From: 67-14 sp020438345
GTDB lineage: Bacteria; Actinomycetota; Thermoleophilia; Solirubrobacterales; 70-9
Assembly (NCBI GenBank): GCA_937872475.1
Contig: CALMSY010000015.1
Coordinates: 9,705 to 73,704, forward strand
Direction: 5' to 3'
DNA length: 64,000 bases
Position 1 is the first letter of the stretch. Each line of letters starts with the position of its first letter. Made by a program: the position numbers and the translations under genes. The notes under the pieces are model-generated. The model worked only from the letters and a program-made list of their open reading frames with translations. It did no database searches and had not been told where the DNA came from. This document shows positions 28,880 through 37,572 of this stretch, one piece after another.

Positions 28880-30279
28880 TGACTGGATTCCCCTTCTTCA
28901 TTGCGGGCAGCGAGCCGCCCGGCGTAATCATCAACGTTTCTCTGGTCGTTCCTGCTGACCGACAAAGCACCGGGCGGAATGCTCTCCCGGATCACGGCGC
29001 CGGCGCCAGTGTACGCACCATCCCCGACTTCCACCGGGGCCACAAGCATCGTGTCCACCCCGATCCTCACATTCGAGCCGATCTTGGTCCGGTGCTTTTC
29101 CCTGCCGTCGTAGTTGGCGGTGATCGTTCCGGCGCCGAGATTGGACCCGTCGCCGATGTCTGCGTCGCCTACATACGAAAGGTGAGGGATCTTGGAGCCG
29201 GCACCGACATTGGAATTCTTGACCTCCACGAAAGTGCCCGCCCGGGCTCCGTCGGCAAGCTTGGCACCAGGACGCAGATAGGCGAAGGGCCCAACCGAGC
29301 AGCCCTCCCCAAGTTCACAGAGGTTCACATACGAGTGGATGACCTCGCTGCGATCACCGATCCCGGAATCGATCACGGTCGAATGCGGACCGACCACAGT
29401 GCTCTCGCCGAGCTCGGTTGCCCCGCGCAGGGAAGTGCCCGGTTCGATCCGGCTGTCCTGGCCGATGGTCACTCCGGCATCAATCCAGGTAGTAGCCGGA
29501 TCGACGATTGTCACCCCGGCCAGCATGTGTCGTTCAAGGATTCGTTGACGGGCCTCCGCCTCAACCACTGACAGGTCGGACCGGTTGTTCACTCCGAGGT
29601 TGATCGCCGGGTCCTTCGATACATGGGCAGTTACCAGCTCGCCACGGGAACGCATCACAGCGATCACATCGGTCAGGTAATACTCGCCCTGCGCGTTGTC
29701 ACTGGAAAGCTCACCCAGCGCCCAGGCGAGCGACTCCCCGTCAAAAACGTATGTGCCCGAATTGATCTCGCGGATCGCGAGTTCTTCCCGGGTGGCGTCG
29801 CCGTCGGCTTTCGCTTCAACGATCTTTCGGATCGTCCCGTCCCCGCCCCTGACAATCCGCCCATAGGAACCCGGGTCATCGAGAACTGCGGTCATCACGG
29901 TTGCCGAAGCACCGCTTTCATCCTGTGAAGCAAGCAGACCGGTGATCACATCGGAGGAAATCAGTGGCACGTCACCCGAAAGAACAAGCACCCGCGGCGA
30001 CTCGCGCACGATTTCAAGTGCCGATCGGACCGCCCCTCCAGTCCCGTTCGATTCCGGCTGTTCGATCGTTTCGACACCGTCCGGCAGGGCGTCCCCGAGG
30101 TTGCGGTCAGGAGAGACGATCACCGCTACCCGATCGGCACCGGCCTGCCGGGCAGCAAGGATCGGCCAGGCAATCATCGGACGTCCGCAGACGGGATGGA
30201 GAACCTTGGGCAGGGACGAGCGCATGCGCGTGCCCTGACCTGCCGCCATGATCAGCGCTGTTACGGGGGCCCCGGTCAC
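28876..30279 (-). CDS. glmU: Bifunctional N-acetylglucosamine-1-phosphate uridyltransferase / glucosamine-1-phosphate acetyltransferase
   Basis: 467 residues. The N-terminal pyrophosphorylase domain shows LIMAAGQGTRMRSSLPKVLHP (nucleotide loop, about 8-28) and SGDVPLI; a left-handed beta helix of hexapeptide repeats follows (about 255-440), with GPFAYLRPGAKL, NSNVGAGSKIPHLSYVGDADIG and the catalytic-type His/Asn motifs. It makes UDP-GlcNAc for peptidoglycan. The GTG start lies seven bases after TAGAAT, itself 18 bases after TTGGCC; there is no ribosome-binding site, so the message may be leaderless. Confidence 0.95.
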   Translation of the reverse strand: MTGAPVTALIMAAGQGTRMRSSLPKVLHPVCGRPMIAWPILAARQAGADRVAVIVSPDRNLGDALPDGVETIEQPESNGTGGAVRSALEIVRESPRVLVLSGDVPLISSDVITGLLASQDESGASATVMTAVLDDPGSYGRIVRGGDGTIRKIVEAKADGDATREELAIREINSGTYVFDGESLAWALGELSSDNAQGEYYLTDVIAVMRSRGELVTAHVSKDPAINLGVNNRSDLSVVEAEARQRILERHMLAGVTIVDPATTWIDAGVTIGQDSRIEPGTSLRGATELGESTVVGPHSTVIDSGIGDRSEVIHSYVNLCELGEGCSVGPFAYLRPGAKLADGARAGTFVEVKNSNVGAGSKIPHLSYVGDADIGDGSNLGAGTITANYDGREKHRTKIGSNVRIGVDTMLVAPVEVGDGAYTGAGAVIRESIPPGALSVSRNDQRNVDDYAGRLAARNEEGESSQ

Positions 30280-30286
30280 TGGGGGG

Positions 30287-30316
30287 ATTCTAGATGCTGG
30301 GGTTCAGTCTGGCCAA
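30287..30316 (-). promoter_or_regulatory. Putative promoter of glmU-prs
   Basis: Minus strand TTGGCC (30311-30316), 18-base spacer, TAGAAT (30287-30292), then seven bases to the GTG start of glmU. The spacing implies transcription starting at or next to the start codon. Confidence 0.5.
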
Positions 30317-30344
30317 GAACCCTTGATAAACGCGGCCGACGGCT

Positions 30345-30914
30345 CTAGCGGAGACCGTCGTCAAGAGAATCGGAGAGCTGACCAAGATCCTTCGAGAAAA
30401 GAATCAGGGTCCAGCCGGTGAAGATCAGGTCGATCCCGACCAGAAGACCGATCGCCCAGTCCGCCGAGGTCGGATAATCGATCCAGAAGATGGCGCCGAT
30501 GATGATCCCCAGTAGGCCGTTGACGGCCAGCCATCCGGCACCGGGCAGACCGCGACGCGTGAAGGCAACCATCAGGCGGGAGAACCCCATGACCAGGAAG
30601 TAAATGATCAAAAGCAGGGTGAGGGCTTTCATCCCTTTGTCCGGATTGACCAGCAGGAAGACGCCGGCCACTAGCGTGAGCAAAGCCCAGAATGCCCGGA
30701 TAATCACGTGAAGCGCCCCCGGGGCGCTGAAAGCCCAGGCGAAAACGAAGACGGAAGCCACGACCAGGATCCAGCCGATCAGCACGGTGATTCCCCATGA
30801 CGCTAGAGCCGGCACGAGAATCGCAAAAGCCCCCAGCAGCATCAGCACAATGCCGAAACCGACCAGGAAACCAGAACCACGGCTGTCCTTCACTTCACTT
30901 CCTGAGCTTTCCAT
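30345..30914 (-). CDS. HdeD-like (DUF308) membrane protein
   Basis: 189 residues with six hydrophobic helices in three pairs, the DUF308 repeat layout of HdeD, an acid-resistance membrane protein in enterics. Helix 1 begins GFLVGFGIVLMLLGAFAILVP and the final helices read WAIGLLVGIDLIFTGWTLI. The start is the ATG at 30912-30914; longer readings would run through the divergent tRNA gene. TATGCT lies six bases before it. The role in actinobacteria is unknown. Confidence 0.8.
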   Translation of the reverse strand: MESSGSEVKDSRGSGFLVGFGIVLMLLGAFAILVPALASWGITVLIGWILVVASVFVFAWAFSAPGALHVIIRAFWALLTLVAGVFLLVNPDKGMKALTLLLIIYFLVMGFSRLMVAFTRRGLPGAGWLAVNGLLGIIIGAIFWIDYPTSADWAIGLLVGIDLIFTGWTLILFSKDLGQLSDSLDDGLR

Positions 30915-30970
30915 GGCATCAGCATAGCTCCGACGCCGGAACCCTCCGCGGCGATAGAGTGCTCCGGCAT

Positions 30971-31042
30971 TCCGGGGTGGTGTAATCGGTAGCACACCGG
31001 GTTTTGGTCCCGGCAGTGGAGGTTCGAGTCCTCCCTCCGGAG
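30971..31042 (+). tRNA. tRNA-Gln (UUG)
   Basis: Cloverleaf drawn by hand: acceptor TCCGGGG (30971-30977) with CTCCGGA (31035-31041) and one G-T pair; anticodon stem CCGGG (30997-31001) with CCCGG (31009-31013); loop TTTTGGT with anticodon TTG at 31004-31006; T stem GGAGG/CCTCC with loop TTCGAGT. Discriminator G at 31042. The CCA end is not encoded. 72 nt, no intron. Confidence 0.95.
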
Positions 31043-31061
31043 CTGGCTTGGCCGCAGGCCG

Positions 31062-31078
31062 GGCGGGACATACCCGCC
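31062..31078 (+). terminator. Hairpin after tRNA-Gln
   Basis: GGCGGG (31062-31067), ACATA, CCCGCC (31073-31078) followed by TT, 20 nt after the tRNA. Short but perfect stem; plausible terminator or processing signal. Confidence 0.5.
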
Positions 31079-31169
31079 TTCGCAGCTCAACCCGCCCCGA
31101 CGATGCGAAAAGGCGGCCACTGCGGAGCCGGGTCCTGTTCGACAGCGAGCCAACCGGTTCTTCATCGTC

Positions 31170-31226
31170 GAACGCAAGGGCAGGGTTCGAACGCAAGGGC
31201 AGGGTTCGAACTCGAAGGCAGGGTTC
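31170..31226. repeat. Three 19-bp tandem repeats in the tRNA-to-hydrolase gap
   Basis: GAACGCAAGGGCAGGGTTC at 31170-31188 and 31189-31207 is exact; 31208-31226 is a variant (GAACTCGAAGGCAGGGTTC), followed by a partial GAA. Junctions make GGTTCGAA, which resembles the tRNA T-arm, but no cloverleaf can be built. The remaining intergenic sequence from 31079 to 31344 holds no convincing gene. Confidence 0.8.
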
Positions 31227-31440
31227 GAAAGGGGCGTGAAGTAGTCCGACTTCGCAACTTGTTGGGAACAGTCGCGTTCTATAAGGTGGCCGTGCCCCAG
31301 GACAGTTTATGGAGCAGGGAAACCAGGAGAGAACCGGAGAACCAATGCGCAAGCTTGCAGTACTGCTCGCAGTAGCGGGTACTTTCTTTGCCGTGTCAGT
31401 CGCTTAGGCGGCACCGCCCACCTCGATCTTCAACTCACAG

Positions 31441-33450
31441 GTGGCATGCGGACAGGTGACAACGCAAGGCAATGTCTCGACTTCACTCGACCAGACCTGG
31501 TGCGGCACGATCCGCCCCTGGGCGACCAATGTCAATGGTGGCTCCGACAGCACCAAGGGAGACAACATCTCCGCCCAGACGACCCCGATGCTCACTGACC
31601 TCAGGTCGACTGTCCAGAGCTTCGACGGCGTACCGATCGATGTCAACGTCGCCTTTCCGGACGAAGGGGTTCACGGTCCCGCTCCTTACCCGCTGGTGAT
31701 GATGTTCCACGGCTATGGCGGTCAGCGCCTCAGCTTCAACTCGATGCAGCGCTGGCTGGACGACGGCTACGCCGTATTGACCCAGACAAACCGCGGCTTT
31801 CACCAGTCCTGTGGTTCGGTCGGGTCGAAAGCTGCCGACCCGGATTGCCTGACCAAGGGCTTCGTCCGTCTGGACGACACCCGCTACGAAGTTCGTGACG
31901 CCCAGCTTTTCGCTGGCATGCTCGTTGACGAAGGCCTGGTTTCCCCTGGCCGGATCGCCGCCACCGGCGGCTCCTACGGCGGTGGCATGTCAATGGCCCT
32001 CGCCGCTCTCAAGAACCGGATCATGGACACCGACGGCACCTACAAGCCGTGGGTCAGCCCGGTCAACGAAACTCCGATCAGCCTCGCGGTCGCTACACCG
32101 AACATTCCGTGGACTGACCTCGCATACTCACTGGTCCCCAACGGCAGCAACATCGACTACATCAAGGACGCCTCGTACTACGGGCGGTTTGGTGTCATGA
32201 AGCAGTCCTACGTCAATGGCCTCTACCTGAGCGGGCTCGGCGCGCCTGGTTATTACACCCCGCCCGGCGAACAACCGCAAGCGGACCTGGCCGGCTGGAA
32301 GGCCTTCATGGATGCAGGCGAGCCCTATGACGCAACCGCCCCGGCCACACAGATGCTGGACGAAATCACCAAACATCATTCGTCCTACTACATCGATCAC
32401 AGCCAGGCTCCGGCCCCGCTCCTGATCAGCTCGGGCTTCACCGACGACCTGTTCCCGGCCAATGAAGCCACCCGGTATTACAACCGGACCCGGGCGCAGT
32501 TCCCGAACGCGCCACTCTCCCTTTTCTTCGGTTCCTTCGGCCATATGCGCGGCCAGAATGGTTCGGAGGTATCGGGGGCCCTGAACGCCCTGGAGAAGCA
32601 GTGGATCGATTACTACCTCAAGGACATCGGCAGCAAGCCGGCGTCCAACGTGACGACCTGGACCCAGGTCTGCCCGGATGGGGCGACCGACGCAGGTCCG
32701 TTCACGACTGGTGACTGGGTTTCCCAGTCACCAGGCGAAATCCGCGTCCTTGACAAGAGTGCCGCCCAGACGGTAGCCGCCGATGGTGGTGACCGCGCTA
32801 ACGGCGCTCTCTTCAACCCGGCACCGAGCGGAACTGCCTGTGCGGCCGGAACTGGAGCACTCGAGCCCGGCACCGCCAACTACGAAACGCAGCCCGCCCC
32901 TGCTGGCGGGTACACCGTGATGGGTTCGCCGACGGTGATCGCCAAGATCACCCAGGAAGGCAGCAGTTCTCAGCTGTCAGCCCGTCTGGTTGACGTCTCG
33001 GCCGATGGTGCCACAAAGACCCTCGTCAACCGTGGAATCTGGCGTCCGACCGGCAGCGGCTTCCAGGTCTTCCAGTTGTACCCGAACGGCTGGCACGTCG
33101 ACGCGGGCCACAAGCTGCGGCTTGAACTGCTCCCGTTCGACGGCGGCAACATCGATCCGACCCTTGGCCTGCTCAGCAACTTCAGCCGTCCGTCGAACAA
33201 CCAGCGGCCCGCCACAATTGAATACATGGACCTGCGGATTCCGGTCAGGGAAGCCCCGGGTGCATTGGATGGCCTGGTCACGGCCCCGGCCAAGCGTGTC
33301 CTGCCTGACCGGCCGGGCGTCGAGCTGGCGGTCGGCAATGAATCGATCGGCTCTGAATCAATGGCAGCGTATGTATCTGCAAACTATCCCTGCCCGACGG
33401 GCACGACGGGTCCCGGCGGAGGCAACTGCACGCCGAATACGACCCCGTAA
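31441..33450 (+). CDS. S15/CocE-like alpha/beta hydrolase domain (central part of interrupted gene)
   Basis: Open frame of 669 codons from a GTG inside the mature domain. Alpha/beta-hydrolase core with nucleophile motif GGSYGGGMSMALAAL (about residue 180), the acid in SSGFTDDLFPANEA, and the His in GSFGHMRGQNG; followed by a jelly-roll domain of the X-Pro dipeptidyl-peptidase C-terminal type (QVFQLYPNGWHVDAGHKLRLELLP). Likely substrate: esters or peptides outside the cell. The triad is complete. The GTG is not a likely true start, since the signal peptide and N-terminal strand lie upstream in the same frame beyond a TAG. Confidence 0.75.
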   Translation: MACGQVTTQGNVSTSLDQTWCGTIRPWATNVNGGSDSTKGDNISAQTTPMLTDLRSTVQSFDGVPIDVNVAFPDEGVHGPAPYPLVMMFHGYGGQRLSFNSMQRWLDDGYAVLTQTNRGFHQSCGSVGSKAADPDCLTKGFVRLDDTRYEVRDAQLFAGMLVDEGLVSPGRIAATGGSYGGGMSMALAALKNRIMDTDGTYKPWVSPVNETPISLAVATPNIPWTDLAYSLVPNGSNIDYIKDASYYGRFGVMKQSYVNGLYLSGLGAPGYYTPPGEQPQADLAGWKAFMDAGEPYDATAPATQMLDEITKHHSSYYIDHSQAPAPLLISSGFTDDLFPANEATRYYNRTRAQFPNAPLSLFFGSFGHMRGQNGSEVSGALNALEKQWIDYYLKDIGSKPASNVTTWTQVCPDGATDAGPFTTGDWVSQSPGEIRVLDKSAAQTVAADGGDRANGALFNPAPSGTACAAGTGALEPGTANYETQPAPAGGYTVMGSPTVIAKITQEGSSSQLSARLVDVSADGATKTLVNRGIWRPTGSGFQVFQLYPNGWHVDAGHKLRLELLPFDGGNIDPTLGLLSNFSRPSNNQRPATIEYMDLRIPVREAPGALDGLVTAPAKRVLPDRPGVELAVGNESIGSESMAAYVSANYPCPTGTTGPGGGNCTPNTTP

Positions 33451-33456
33451 CCGCCC

Positions 33457-33831
33457 GTGACCGGTGATCTGGCCCTGGCCGGCAAACTGACCGTGAAGGG
33501 CAAGCATCTGACCGTGAAGCTGACCTGCAGGATCGGCAATGACACCTGCCGCAGGGCGAACCTGGTCATCAAGGGTGCTCCGAAGAAAGGCAAGAAGGGC
33601 AAGGGCATCCTGATCGTCAAGAAGAGCGGTCTCGCCGCAAATCCAGGCCAGACGAAAACATTCCGGATCAAGCTGACAAGCAAGGCCCGGAAGTTCTTCC
33701 GTGACCGCGCGCTCCGCAAGCGCGGCAAGGTGAGGACCGTTCGCGGACCGAAGTCACTCCGCAGCAAGGTCACGATCAACGGAAAGAGCGCCGGCTTCAA
33801 GGCGGTCAAGCGGGTCGGCAAAGTCAAGTAG
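33457..33831 (+). CDS. Basic C-terminal domain of the interrupted hydrolase gene
   Basis: 124 codons in the same frame as the hydrolase, beginning two codons after its TAA. The protein is Lys-rich and beta-like (KLTVKGKHLTVKLTCRIGNDTC) and aligns with the C-terminal domain of the intact paralog (ATVKGKTLKLQMNCGNVNLC), including the two Cys. It ends in SKVTINGKSAGFKAVKRVGKVK. It may bind the wall or polyanions. There is no ribosome-binding site suited to separate translation. Confidence 0.6.
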   Translation: MTGDLALAGKLTVKGKHLTVKLTCRIGNDTCRRANLVIKGAPKKGKKGKGILIVKKSGLAANPGQTKTFRIKLTSKARKFFRDRALRKRGKVRTVRGPKSLRSKVTINGKSAGFKAVKRVGKVK

Positions 33832-33867
33832 TCCGTCCAGGGGGATGCACCTCCCCTCCCCGTCCCC

Positions 33868-33896
33868 GAGAGGGCCCCGATCTGCGGGGCCCTCTC
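33868..33896 (+). terminator. Terminator after the first hydrolase gene
   Basis: GAGAGGGCCCC (33868-33878), seven-base loop, GGGGCCCTCTC (33886-33896), then GTGTTT. Perfect 11-bp stem, 36 nt after the last stop. Confidence 0.85.
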
Positions 33897-34024
33897 GTGT
33901 TTGCGGGGCTTCTGGTGCTCGGTGATAACCTGACTCGGCAGGGGCGAGCCATTTGGCCCACTCCTGTGTTCAAAGGGAAGCCGCAGGGAGCGGCGCAAAA
34001 CAACTAGGGAGATACAGGGACCAG

Positions 34025-36352
34025 ATGCGAAAGCTCGTCGTCATCCTCGCTGCAATGTTCATGCTTGTCGTAGTGCCATCGGCAAGCGCCGAAATCACAT
34101 CGGTATTCGACGGGCACATCCCGTGCAACACCAAACCAAGCGGGGTTCGCGAATGCGCCGGACCGGGTGGACCCGATGCCAACGCGCCGGCCAATACGGT
34201 CCGGAGCTACGACGGCACACCGATCGACATCAACGTGGCCTTCCCCAGTGAGGCACAGTTCGGCCCTCCCCCTTACCCGCTTGCCATGTACTTCCACGGC
34301 TTCGGCGGAGGCAAGGAAGGTTTCGGTGGTGACCTCAAGCGCTTCACTGACGCCGGCATGGCCGCCTTCTCGATGACCGAGCGTGGCTTCAAGAAGTCCT
34401 GCGGCAAGGCCGATGCCATCGCCGCCCTGAACGCGGTCAATCCCGGAGCATGCGACAAGGGCTTCATTCACCTCATGGACACCCGATACGAGGTCCGCGA
34501 CGCCCAGTTCCTGGTCAGCAAGCTGGCCGACCAGGGCCTGATCAAGCCAAAGAAGATCGGCACCGTCGGTGCTTCCTATGGCGGCGCAAAGTCAATGTCC
34601 CTCGCCGCCTTGAAGAACCGGGTGATGCTCCCCGACGGCTCACTCGCTCCCTGGAAGAGCCCGGGCGGAATCGACATGGAGATCGCGGTCTCGGCCCCGA
34701 TCGTTCCGCCCACCGACTTTGCCTACTCACTCGTGCCGAACGGCCGTACCCTGGATTACGTGGTTGACTCCCCGTACCTGGGGCCTGATGGAAAGGCCCC
34801 CTACGGAGTCATGAAGTCCGCAATCATCAACGCCCTGTTCGGCGCCGGTGATTCATTCAGCGGCCAGAACGGAACCGATTTCGATCCTCTCTTCGATGTG
34901 GTCGGCTGGCGGGGCTTGATGTCCCAGGGCGAGCCGTATGACTCGGCTGGTGGCCAGGTGATGGTCCATGAGATGACCACCCATCACTCTTCGTATTACA
35001 TCGACCACAGTCAGGCACCTGCTCCGCTGATCATTGCGGAAGGACTGACCGACGATCTCTTCCCAATCGATGAAGCGATCCGGTTCTACAACCGGACCAA
35101 ACATGAGTTCCCCGACTCCACGGTCGGTCTGCTCTTCGCTGACATCGGCCACCCTCGTGCGCCCCTGAGCGGCGAGAACAGCCAGGGACGCCCCGCCGAC
35201 CAGGACATGGGCTACGAGGTAGTCCAGAAATGGTTCGAGTACTACCTGCTCGACCAGGGTGCCAAGCCCGATGCGGGAGTGATTGCCAAATCACAGGTCT
35301 GTCCGTATGAAGAACCGTCGGGCGGCCCCTACGCGGCTTCGAGCTGGGCCGCATTCGCACCCGGCGAGATCCGGGTCAGTGATCCCGCGACCAGGGTGAT
35401 CGAAAAGGGTGCCGGCGACAACACGGTCGCTGGCGGCTTCACCACCCTCTTCGACGGCTGCAGCCAGCAGCTTGTGACAGAGGAACCGGGCACCGTCAGC
35501 TATGACTTCCCGGTCACCCCGGCCGGCGGCTTCACCCTCGGTGGCGCCCCGACCGTGATCGCCGATGTCTCGGTGGCCAACGGCGGAGCTTCACAGATCG
35601 CGGCCCGGTTGCTTGAGATCTCGGGCGGACAGGAGCGGATCATCGCCCGCGGTGTTTACCGTCCCGATCCGAGTGGCCGCCAGGTAATTCAGCTCCACGG
35701 CAACGTTTACCATTTCGCGGCCGGCACCCAGGCCCGGCTTCAGCTGCTGCCGAAGGACGGCGACCCGAATCTGAGCGCGGTCGCCTATGTCCGGCCATCC
35801 AATGACCAGCAGGATGTGACAATCAGCAACGTTGAGGTTCGCCTGCCGGTCCGTGAAGCTCCGGGAGCGTTGAACGGCATGGTCCAGGCTCCCGCCCCGA
35901 AGGTTCTGCCCAAGGGCTACGAACTGGCTGACGATTACGCCGCCATCGGCGGAGTCGCGCCAGATGGGGCGCCTGCGCCAGCAGCGAAGGCGACAGTCAA
36001 GGGCAAGACCCTCAAACTCCAGATGAACTGCGGCAACGTCAATCTCTGCCGATCGGTCAACGTGGAGATCAAGGGCAGCAAGAAGCCCCTGCGCAACGTC
36101 CGGATCGCCACGAAGACCGCCGTCACAGTCACCGGCGGCAAGGCGACGGTGACCTTCAAACTGACGAAGAAGGCCCGCAAGGCATTCGCGAACCGGAAGA
36201 AACGGAAAGTGATCCGTCGCGGTGGCAAGAAGAAGGTCAAGAAGGTAGTTGTCAAGGGACTCAAGAAAACTGGCGCAAAGGTCATCGTCCGTGGCTGGGA
36301 TTCCCCCAGGACCAGCAAGCTGACGATCACCCGCACCGGCAAGGTCAGGTAG
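34025..36352 (+). CDS. Secreted S15/CocE-like alpha/beta hydrolase with basic C-terminal domain
   Basis: 775 residues. Signal peptide 1-22 (MRKLVVILAAMFMLVVVPSASA, cut after ASA), then an alpha/beta hydrolase: YDGTPIDINVAFPS, MYFHGFGGGKEGF, nucleophile GASYGGAKSMSLAAL, acid in AEGLTDDLFPIDEA, His in ADIGHPRAP. A jelly-roll domain (about 490-640) follows, then a Lys-rich domain with paired Cys (LQMNCGNVNLCRSVNVEIKG). Domain order matches X-Pro dipeptidyl-peptidase/cocaine-esterase S15 enzymes. The start at 34025 follows AGGGA; a longer reading to 33953 precedes the signal peptide and is rejected. Tandem paralog of the interrupted gene upstream; expected to act outside the cell on esters or peptides. 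Confidence 0.88.
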   Translation: MRKLVVILAAMFMLVVVPSASAEITSVFDGHIPCNTKPSGVRECAGPGGPDANAPANTVRSYDGTPIDINVAFPSEAQFGPPPYPLAMYFHGFGGGKEGFGGDLKRFTDAGMAAFSMTERGFKKSCGKADAIAALNAVNPGACDKGFIHLMDTRYEVRDAQFLVSKLADQGLIKPKKIGTVGASYGGAKSMSLAALKNRVMLPDGSLAPWKSPGGIDMEIAVSAPIVPPTDFAYSLVPNGRTLDYVVDSPYLGPDGKAPYGVMKSAIINALFGAGDSFSGQNGTDFDPLFDVVGWRGLMSQGEPYDSAGGQVMVHEMTTHHSSYYIDHSQAPAPLIIAEGLTDDLFPIDEAIRFYNRTKHEFPDSTVGLLFADIGHPRAPLSGENSQGRPADQDMGYEVVQKWFEYYLLDQGAKPDAGVIAKSQVCPYEEPSGGPYAASSWAAFAPGEIRVSDPATRVIEKGAGDNTVAGGFTTLFDGCSQQLVTEEPGTVSYDFPVTPAGGFTLGGAPTVIADVSVANGGASQIAARLLEISGGQERIIARGVYRPDPSGRQVIQLHGNVYHFAAGTQARLQLLPKDGDPNLSAVAYVRPSNDQQDVTISNVEVRLPVREAPGALNGMVQAPAPKVLPKGYELADDYAAIGGVAPDGAPAPAAKATVKGKTLKLQMNCGNVNLCRSVNVEIKGSKKPLRNVRIATKTAVTVTGGKATVTFKLTKKARKAFANRKKRKVIRRGGKKKVKKVVVKGLKKTGAKVIVRGWDSPRTSKLTITRTGKVR

Positions 36353-36366
36353 CACCCGGATTGCTT

Positions 36367-36402
36367 GAAGCCCGGCGCCGGGTGTTACCCGCGCCGGGCT
36401 TC
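36367..36402. terminator. Bidirectional terminator between hydrolase and PucR-type genes
   Basis: GAAGCCCGGCG... (from 36367) pairs with ...CGCCGGGCTTC (to 36402) in a 16-bp stem with one bulged base and a GTT loop. It lies 14 nt after the hydrolase stop and four bases before the convergent gene's stop. Confidence 0.88.
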
Positions 36403-36405
36403 CAG

Positions 36406-37572
36406 CTACTTGCGTTCTTTGGAGCGACCCCGGGGTGAGGCGATGCCCAGGACTCTCATTGCCTTGATGCCGAGACCGAGGCGTTCGCGGCCCTCGGTAG
36501 CGGTGGCATCATGCCCGGAGAGGTCCCGAACCCGTTCGAGGCGGTAGCGGATCGTGTGTCGGTGGGTGAACATCTGCTTCGCGGTAGCCGGCACGTTGGC
36601 ATCGCTGTCCAGATAGTTCTCGACCGTAGCGACCAGATCGGTCTCGTACTGGTCGTCATAAGCGACCAGAGGCTCCACCGTCTCCGCGTAAAAGCTGTGG
36701 AGTTCCTCGGTGCTGGTGCCCAGCAGGAGACGGTAGGCACCCGTGTCTTCAAAGGCAATCGGCGACCGCCCTTCGGCCTCCCCCACGTTCAGGGCGAGCC
36801 GGGCTTCACGGATCGCCCGTTCGATCTGTTCGGGACCGGTGGCCAGACGGGATCGGGAGATCGTCACGGTGAGCCCGGCCAGTGACCGTGGCAGCTCCCG
36901 CTCAAGCGCCTCTTCGATTTTGGTCAGACGCTCCTCTTCACTCGTGGGGATGAGGATCCCGACCAGTGCCCCCTCCTCCGATTCTCCCATCCCGGCGATC
37001 GCTCCGGATGCGACGGCACGGATAGTTCGCAGTGTCATGTCGAGTACCCGGGAACGCCAGTCACCTTCCTGGGCTGAACCCGCGTGTGCCCGCACCATAA
37101 GCACGCCCCCGCCACGGGAAAGGTCACAACCCACGCCCTCGGCCCCGGCGAGGATGTCCTCGGTGGCAGTGATCGAGGAGGCCAGCAGCGCCTGGACGAA
37201 TTCTGTGACAGCCCCTTCGTTTCCCCATTCATCTGACCGCGCGCGTTCAATTTCCAGGGCCGCGAAAGCAGCCATCACTTCGATCGTGTCGCTGTCCACC
37301 TCACCGCCGATGAATCTGGCCTCGCCGACCGAAGTGTCGCCGAGCACGAGATCGACCGAGCCAACTCCCTTGCCGTTAGCGGTCAGCTTCTTTTCCTGGG
37401 CCTGGGTGGCACCGGCGACGGCCAGCACGATGCCTGACCGGTCCAGAAACGCAACCGGCATGCCCATCACATCCGACGCAGCCCGGGCCAGGCCGGGCAG
37501 ACCCCGGCCCGCGAGGACCGGGCTTGCCAGCCTCGCCGGTGCTGTGGCCTTGGACTTGGCGGCCGGACTCAA
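36406..37572 (-). CDS. PucR/CdaR-family transcriptional regulator
   Basis: 388 residues. A GAF-like sensor region (about 25-110), a GGDEF-like middle domain (about 160-270) and a PucR C-terminal helix-turn-helix (about 320-385: TVENYLDSDANVPATAKQMFTHRHTIRYRLERV). These regulators control catabolic operons (purines, sugar acids, amino acids) in response to small ligands. Overlaps the next upstream gene by ATGA. No target operon with matching function is adjacent; ligand unknown. Confidence 0.85.
   Translation of the reverse strand: MSPAAKSKATAPARLASPVLAGRGLPGLARAASDVMGMPVAFLDRSGIVLAVAGATQAQEKKLTANGKGVGSVDLVLGDTSVGEARFIGGEVDSDTIEVMAAFAALEIERARSDEWGNEGAVTEFVQALLASSITATEDILAGAEGVGCDLSRGGGVLMVRAHAGSAQEGDWRSRVLDMTLRTIRAVASGAIAGMGESEEGALVGILIPTSEEERLTKIEEALERELPRSLAGLTVTISRSRLATGPEQIERAIREARLALNVGEAEGRSPIAFEDTGAYRLLLGTSTEELHSFYAETVEPLVAYDDQYETDLVATVENYLDSDANVPATAKQMFTHRHTIRYRLERVRDLSGHDATATEGRERLGLGIKAMRVLGIASPRGRSKERK

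Larger units (their letters stand above)
31345..33831 (+). pseudogene. Secreted S15/CocE-like hydrolase gene interrupted by two in-frame stops
   Basis: The reading frame is continuous over 829 codons apart from TAG at 31405-31407 and TAA at 33448-33450. The ATG at 31345 (GGAG five bases upstream) begins a 20-residue signal peptide (MRKLAVLLAV... ending FFAVSVA), then TAG, then AAPPTSIFNS and the mature hydrolase; the second stop falls in a Pro/Thr linker (NTTP-stop-PPVTGD) before a basic C-terminal domain. The intact paralog at 34025 has the same three parts without stops. Both codons could derive from CAG and CAA by single C-to-T changes. No frameshift exists. Either a young pseudogene, two sequence errors, or recoding. 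Confidence 0.75.

Noticed and set aside
31170..31226. CRISPR array
   Set aside because: The 19-bp units are directly adjacent without spacers and no cas gene is present.
19866..33450. Genome-wide recoding of TAG
   Set aside because: Several normal genes here end in TAG (for example at 869, mfd, BTAD copy 2, bL25), and one of the two stops in the broken hydrolase gene is TAA.
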